From Reyranella sp. (GTDB lineage Bacteria > Pseudomonadota > Alphaproteobacteria > Reyranellales > Reyranellaceae): DNA of 7,119 nucleotides. The DNA lies in the NCBI GenBank assembly GCA_004296815.1, contig SCVT01000702.1:1-7119 (forward strand), given 5' to 3'. The notes under the pieces are model-generated. The model was not told the DNA's origin, did no database searches, and was given only the letters and a program-made list of their open reading frames with translations. Numbering within the stretch: position 1 is the first letter of the stretch; each line of letters opens with the position of its first letter. A program made the translations under genes and the position numbers. Of the stretch, positions 5,102-7,119 are shown piece after piece.

Positions 5102-5836
5102 CTACGCCGTAGGCAGCTCCATCCAGCCCTCGGGGCCGAAGAATTCGAGAGGCCGGAAGGACCGCTTGTAGGCCATCTTGGTCGAATCGGCGATCCAGTA
5201 GCCGAGATAGACGTAAGGCAGCCCTCGCTTGGCGGCTGCATTGGCCAGCCACAGGATCATGTGCGTCCCCAAGCCCCGTCGCGGGTCCTGCGGATCGAAG
5301 AAGCTGTAGACGGCGGAAACCCCGCTCGACAGCCAGTCCACCAGGCACGCGCCGACCAGCCGGCCATCGTCCGAATCGTCGCGAAACTCGACGATCGCCG
5401 TCTCGACCGGGCTTTCCTCGACCATGGCGCGATAGTCGTCGAAATCCATGTCGGCCATGTCGCCGTCGCGGTGACGCGTCAGCACATAGCGTGAAAAGAG
5501 CGAAAACTGCTCGCCGGTCGCCAGCGGCTGGGTCTCGACCGCGTGGACATGCTCGTTGCGCCGCTGAATGCGCCGCTGGGCGCGACTCGGTTCGAAATCG
5601 CGCACCCGGATGCGCACCGGCACACACGCTCTGCAGCCGTCGCAAAGCGGCTTGTAAACGAAGTGGTGCGACCGGCGGAAGCCGGCGTCAGTCAGTGTGT
5701 CATGCTGGGAGATCGCGTCCGGTCCGCTCAGCTCGGTGACGAGCTTGGTCTCCAGCCGGTGCGGCAGATACGGGCAGCGCATCGCCGGCGTCGTGCGGAA
5801 GAACCGCAGGGTCTGGATGTTCTGGCGGATGAACAT
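5102..5836 (-). CDS. bpt: Aspartate/glutamate leucyltransferase (bacterial arginyltransferase homolog)
   Basis: This 244-aa cytoplasmic enzyme transfers leucine from Leu-tRNA to proteins with N-terminal Asp or Glu, marking them for ClpS/ClpAP degradation in the N-degron pathway (family knowledge; arginyl transfer is the eukaryotic ATE1 counterpart). Visible signatures are CPYLPHRLETKLVTEL (21-36), GFRRSHHFVYKPLCDGCRAC (52-71), the N-terminal domain end at VPVRIRVRDF (72-81), VYSFFDPQDPRRGLGTHMIL (176-195) in the GNAT-like domain, and YVYLGYWIADSTKMAYKRSF (208-227). The four conserved cysteines C21, C65, C68 and C71 are all present. Length is normal for the family. ATG 5836 is the only reasonable start: an in-frame TAG lies two codons upstream and the resulting N-terminus (QNIQTLRFFRTTPAM) resembles relatives. 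There is no good Shine-Dalgarno before it. It follows the DUF4126 gene by 84 bp on the same strand. Confidence 0.94.
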   Translation of the reverse strand: MFIRQNIQTLRFFRTTPAMRCPYLPHRLETKLVTELSGPDAISQHDTLTDAGFRRSHHFVYKPLCDGCRACVPVRIRVRDFEPSRAQRRIQRRNEHVHAVETQPLATGEQFSLFSRYVLTRHRDGDMADMDFDDYRAMVEESPVETAIVEFRDDSDDGRLVGACLVDWLSSGVSAVYSFFDPQDPRRGLGTHMILWLANAAAKRGLPYVYLGYWIADSTKMAYKRSFRPLEFFGPEGWMELPTA

Positions 5837-5884
5837 GAGCTACTGGCCGAGAGTTTACGCCTCGGGCTGGCGAAGGAAAGCGGC

Positions 5885-5936
5885 AGTTCTTACGCCAAAG
5901 GTCGATGACGGCCGCCCAAGTCAAGAACTTTGGCGG
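5885..5936 (-). promoter_or_regulatory. Overlapping inverted repeats at the DUF4126-bpt junction (possible attenuator or processing structure)
   Basis: Read on the minus strand, CCGCCAAAG (5936-5928) can pair with CTTGGGCGG (5920-5912; one A-G mismatch, 7-nt loop holding the DUF4126 TGA). Alternatively its CGCCAAAG can pair perfectly with CTTTGGCG (5900-5893). The overlapping AGTTCTT (5929-5923) is likewise complementary to AAGAACT (5891-5885). The pairings are mutually exclusive or pseudoknotted. There is no T-run, so simple termination is not expected. The function is inferred from base-pairing only. Confidence 0.35.
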
Positions 5937-6523
5937 CGGCGGGCCAGTCGGCGGAACGGCACCAGGGCAAGCCGGACCAATTTGGGCAGCAGCCAGATCA
6001 GCAGCACGACGAACAGCGCCAGCAGGCACAGAAACGTGATCGGATGGGCGATCGCCAGCGCCAGGCCGCCGATCACGGTGATGTCTTCGCCGAACGAGGC
6101 GAGGATGTTGGTGAACGGCTCGGGCGAGGTATTGATCAAGGCGCGTGAGCCGGTCTTGGCGACATGGGTGCCGGCCGCCAGCGTCCCGCCGAGCAGGCCG
6201 GCGATGACCGCGATTTCGGAACTGAGGCCGGTGGCCGCGCCATAGGCGAGCAGCGCGCCGGCAGGAATGCGCACGAAGGTCTGCAGCGCGTCGTTGATGC
6301 TGTCGATGTAGGGGATCTTGTCCGCGAAGAAATTGAGCGCGAAGAGGATGCCCGCCGTGCCCATGACCCAGGGCGAGGCGAGCACCTGCAGATCGTGCGG
6401 CAGGACGACGAGGCCGAAGCGCTGTGCGGCGCCGAGGACCAGTACGGCAGCGTAGGCATTGAGGCCGCTCGCCCAGCCGGCCCCGAGGGCGACGGCGATG
6501 GCGGCGATAGTCTCGGTGCTCAC
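5921..6523 (-). CDS. DUF4126 family integral membrane protein
   Basis: This is a 200-aa membrane protein of unknown function, recognised from the DUF4126 pattern: a glycine-rich first helix (ALGAGWASGLNAYAAVLVLG, 12-31), RFGLVVLP (35-42), SPWVMGTAGILFALNFFADK (50-69), IPYIDSINDALQTFVRIPAG (70-89), glycine-rich helices about 86-122 and 146-160, and a last strong hydrophobic segment (162-180) before a basic tail (RRLARRR). The positive C-terminal tail suggests it ends in the cytoplasm. The start is GTG 6523, 10 bp after the recR stop; no ATG occurs near the N-terminus, and relatives begin close to this helix. There is only a weak purine stretch before it, so translation is probably coupled to recR. 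No catalytic residues are evident. It could be a transport or structural membrane protein, but I do not assign a role. Confidence 0.85.
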   Translation of the reverse strand: MSTETIAAIAVALGAGWASGLNAYAAVLVLGAAQRFGLVVLPHDLQVLASPWVMGTAGILFALNFFADKIPYIDSINDALQTFVRIPAGALLAYGAATGLSSEIAVIAGLLGGTLAAGTHVAKTGSRALINTSPEPFTNILASFGEDITVIGGLALAIAHPITFLCLLALFVVLLIWLLPKLVRLALVPFRRLARRRQSS

Positions 6524-6533
6524 GGCCCGCGCT

Positions 6534-7119
6534 CTAGAGGGCGCGCCGCGCCTTCAGCGCGGTTGCGAGCGTGCCGTCGTCCAGCCAGTCGAGCTCGCCG
6601 CCGACCGGCACGCCGTGTGCCAGTCGCGTGAGCGGCACGTCGTGCTCGGCCAGGCGCTCGGCCAGGTAGTGCGCCGTGGTCTGGCCGTCGACGGTCGCGT
6701 TGGTCGCCATGATCACTTCGCGCACGCCGCCGGCAGCCACGCGCTTCACGAGAGCGGTGATGTTGAGCTCGTCCGGCCCGATGCCGTCGAGCGCCGACAG
6801 CGAGCCGCCCAGGACGTGGTAGCGCCCCTGGAAGATCCGTCCGCGCTCCATCGCCCAGAGATCGCCGACATCCTCAACGACGCAGATCAGCCCGGCGTCG
6901 CGCTTCGGATCGGCGCAGATGGAGCAGGGGTCGATCGTATCGAGGTTGCCGCACACGCCGCAGGCTTTGATCGCGCGGGCGGCGTCGGCCAGCGCCGTCG
7001 CCAGGGGCTGCATCAGCGTCTCGCGCTTCTTCAGGAGCTGCAGCGCGACGCGCCGGGCAGAGCGCGGCCCCAGCCCGGGCAAACGGCCGAGGAGCTGGAT
7101 CAGCCGCTCGATCTCGGGG
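6534..7119 (-). CDS. recR: Recombination mediator protein RecR, N-terminus cut by window edge
   Basis: 194 residues are visible; perhaps five to ten are missing at the start. RecR works with RecO (and RecF) to load RecA on SSB-coated gaps. The visible protein begins [12 protein letters not shown] and continues into the helix-hairpin-helix [11 protein letters not shown] (13-23). The zinc finger follows, with C53-x2-C56 and C65-x2-C68, then the Toprim domain beginning [16 protein letters not shown] (77-92, acidic E82/D83). Next come [20 protein letters not shown] (100-119), [12 protein letters not shown] (140-151) and the end motif [16 protein letters not shown] (168-183). A TTG at 7082 is an internal leucine codon, not the start, because the conserved frame continues to the window edge. 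In most bacteria recR follows dnaX and the YbaB-family gene, which would then lie beyond 7119. Downstream, the DUF4126 gene follows after 10 bp and is likely cotranscribed. Confidence 0.97.
   Translation of the reverse strand, partial: PEIERLIQLLGRLPGLGPRSARRVALQLLKKRETLMQPLATALADAARAIKACGVCGNLDTIDPCSICADPKRDAGLICVVEDVGDLWAMERGRIFQGRYHVLGGSLSALDGIGPDELNITALVKRVAAGGVREVIMATNATVDGQTTAHYLAERLAEHDVPLTRLAHGVPVGGELDWLDDGTLATALKARRAL

Noticed and set aside
6532..6539. CTCTAGAG palindrome at the recR stop codon
   Set aside because: A short 8-bp palindrome that contains the recR stop codon; no further support as a regulatory site.

Overview
The window is GC-rich chromosomal DNA with strong G/C third-position bias. 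Its gene families (Tat-exported FcbT1/TakP-like TRAP binding proteins, an aspartate/glutamate leucyltransferase, a recR with a [10 protein letters not shown] start) point to an alphaproteobacterium, probably of the Rhodospirillales/Rhizobiales type. The assignment rests on protein style only. There is no rRNA, tRNA, CRISPR array or insertion sequence.

Positions 1-2770, plus strand: three paralogous periplasmic binding proteins of a TRAP (tripartite ATP-independent periplasmic) transporter lie head to tail. The first is present only as its last 53 codons (1-163). The second (309-1409) and third (1601-2704) are complete. Each has its own leader and is followed by its own strong intrinsic terminator, all built on the same GCCCCGC/GCGGGGC core, so the three look like separate transcription units rather than one operon.

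Positions 2802-4948, minus strand and convergent with the above: dctQ and dctM, the small and large membrane subunits of a TRAP transporter of the mannitol/chloroaromatic (FcbT2/FcbT3) subfamily, overlap by 4 bp (ATGA). The third binding-protein gene and dctM share the terminator at 2738-2769, which could work in both directions. The natural reading is that several binding proteins feed one sodium-driven permease for organic acids, with 2-oxoacids or related carboxylates as the best family-based guess.

Positions 5102-7119, minus strand: recR (start cut off by the window edge), a GTG-started DUF4126 membrane protein 10 bp after it, and bpt (aspartate/glutamate leucyltransferase of the N-degron pathway) 84 bp further on. 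This is a conserved housekeeping stretch, separate in function from the transporter. The short DUF4126-bpt gap contains competing inverted repeats.

No clearly new biological system is visible. The most interesting points are the three-binding-proteins-to-one-permease layout, the pattern of divergence between the two complete paralogs (including cysteines beside putative ligand-site residues in the third copy), and several leader-region structures.
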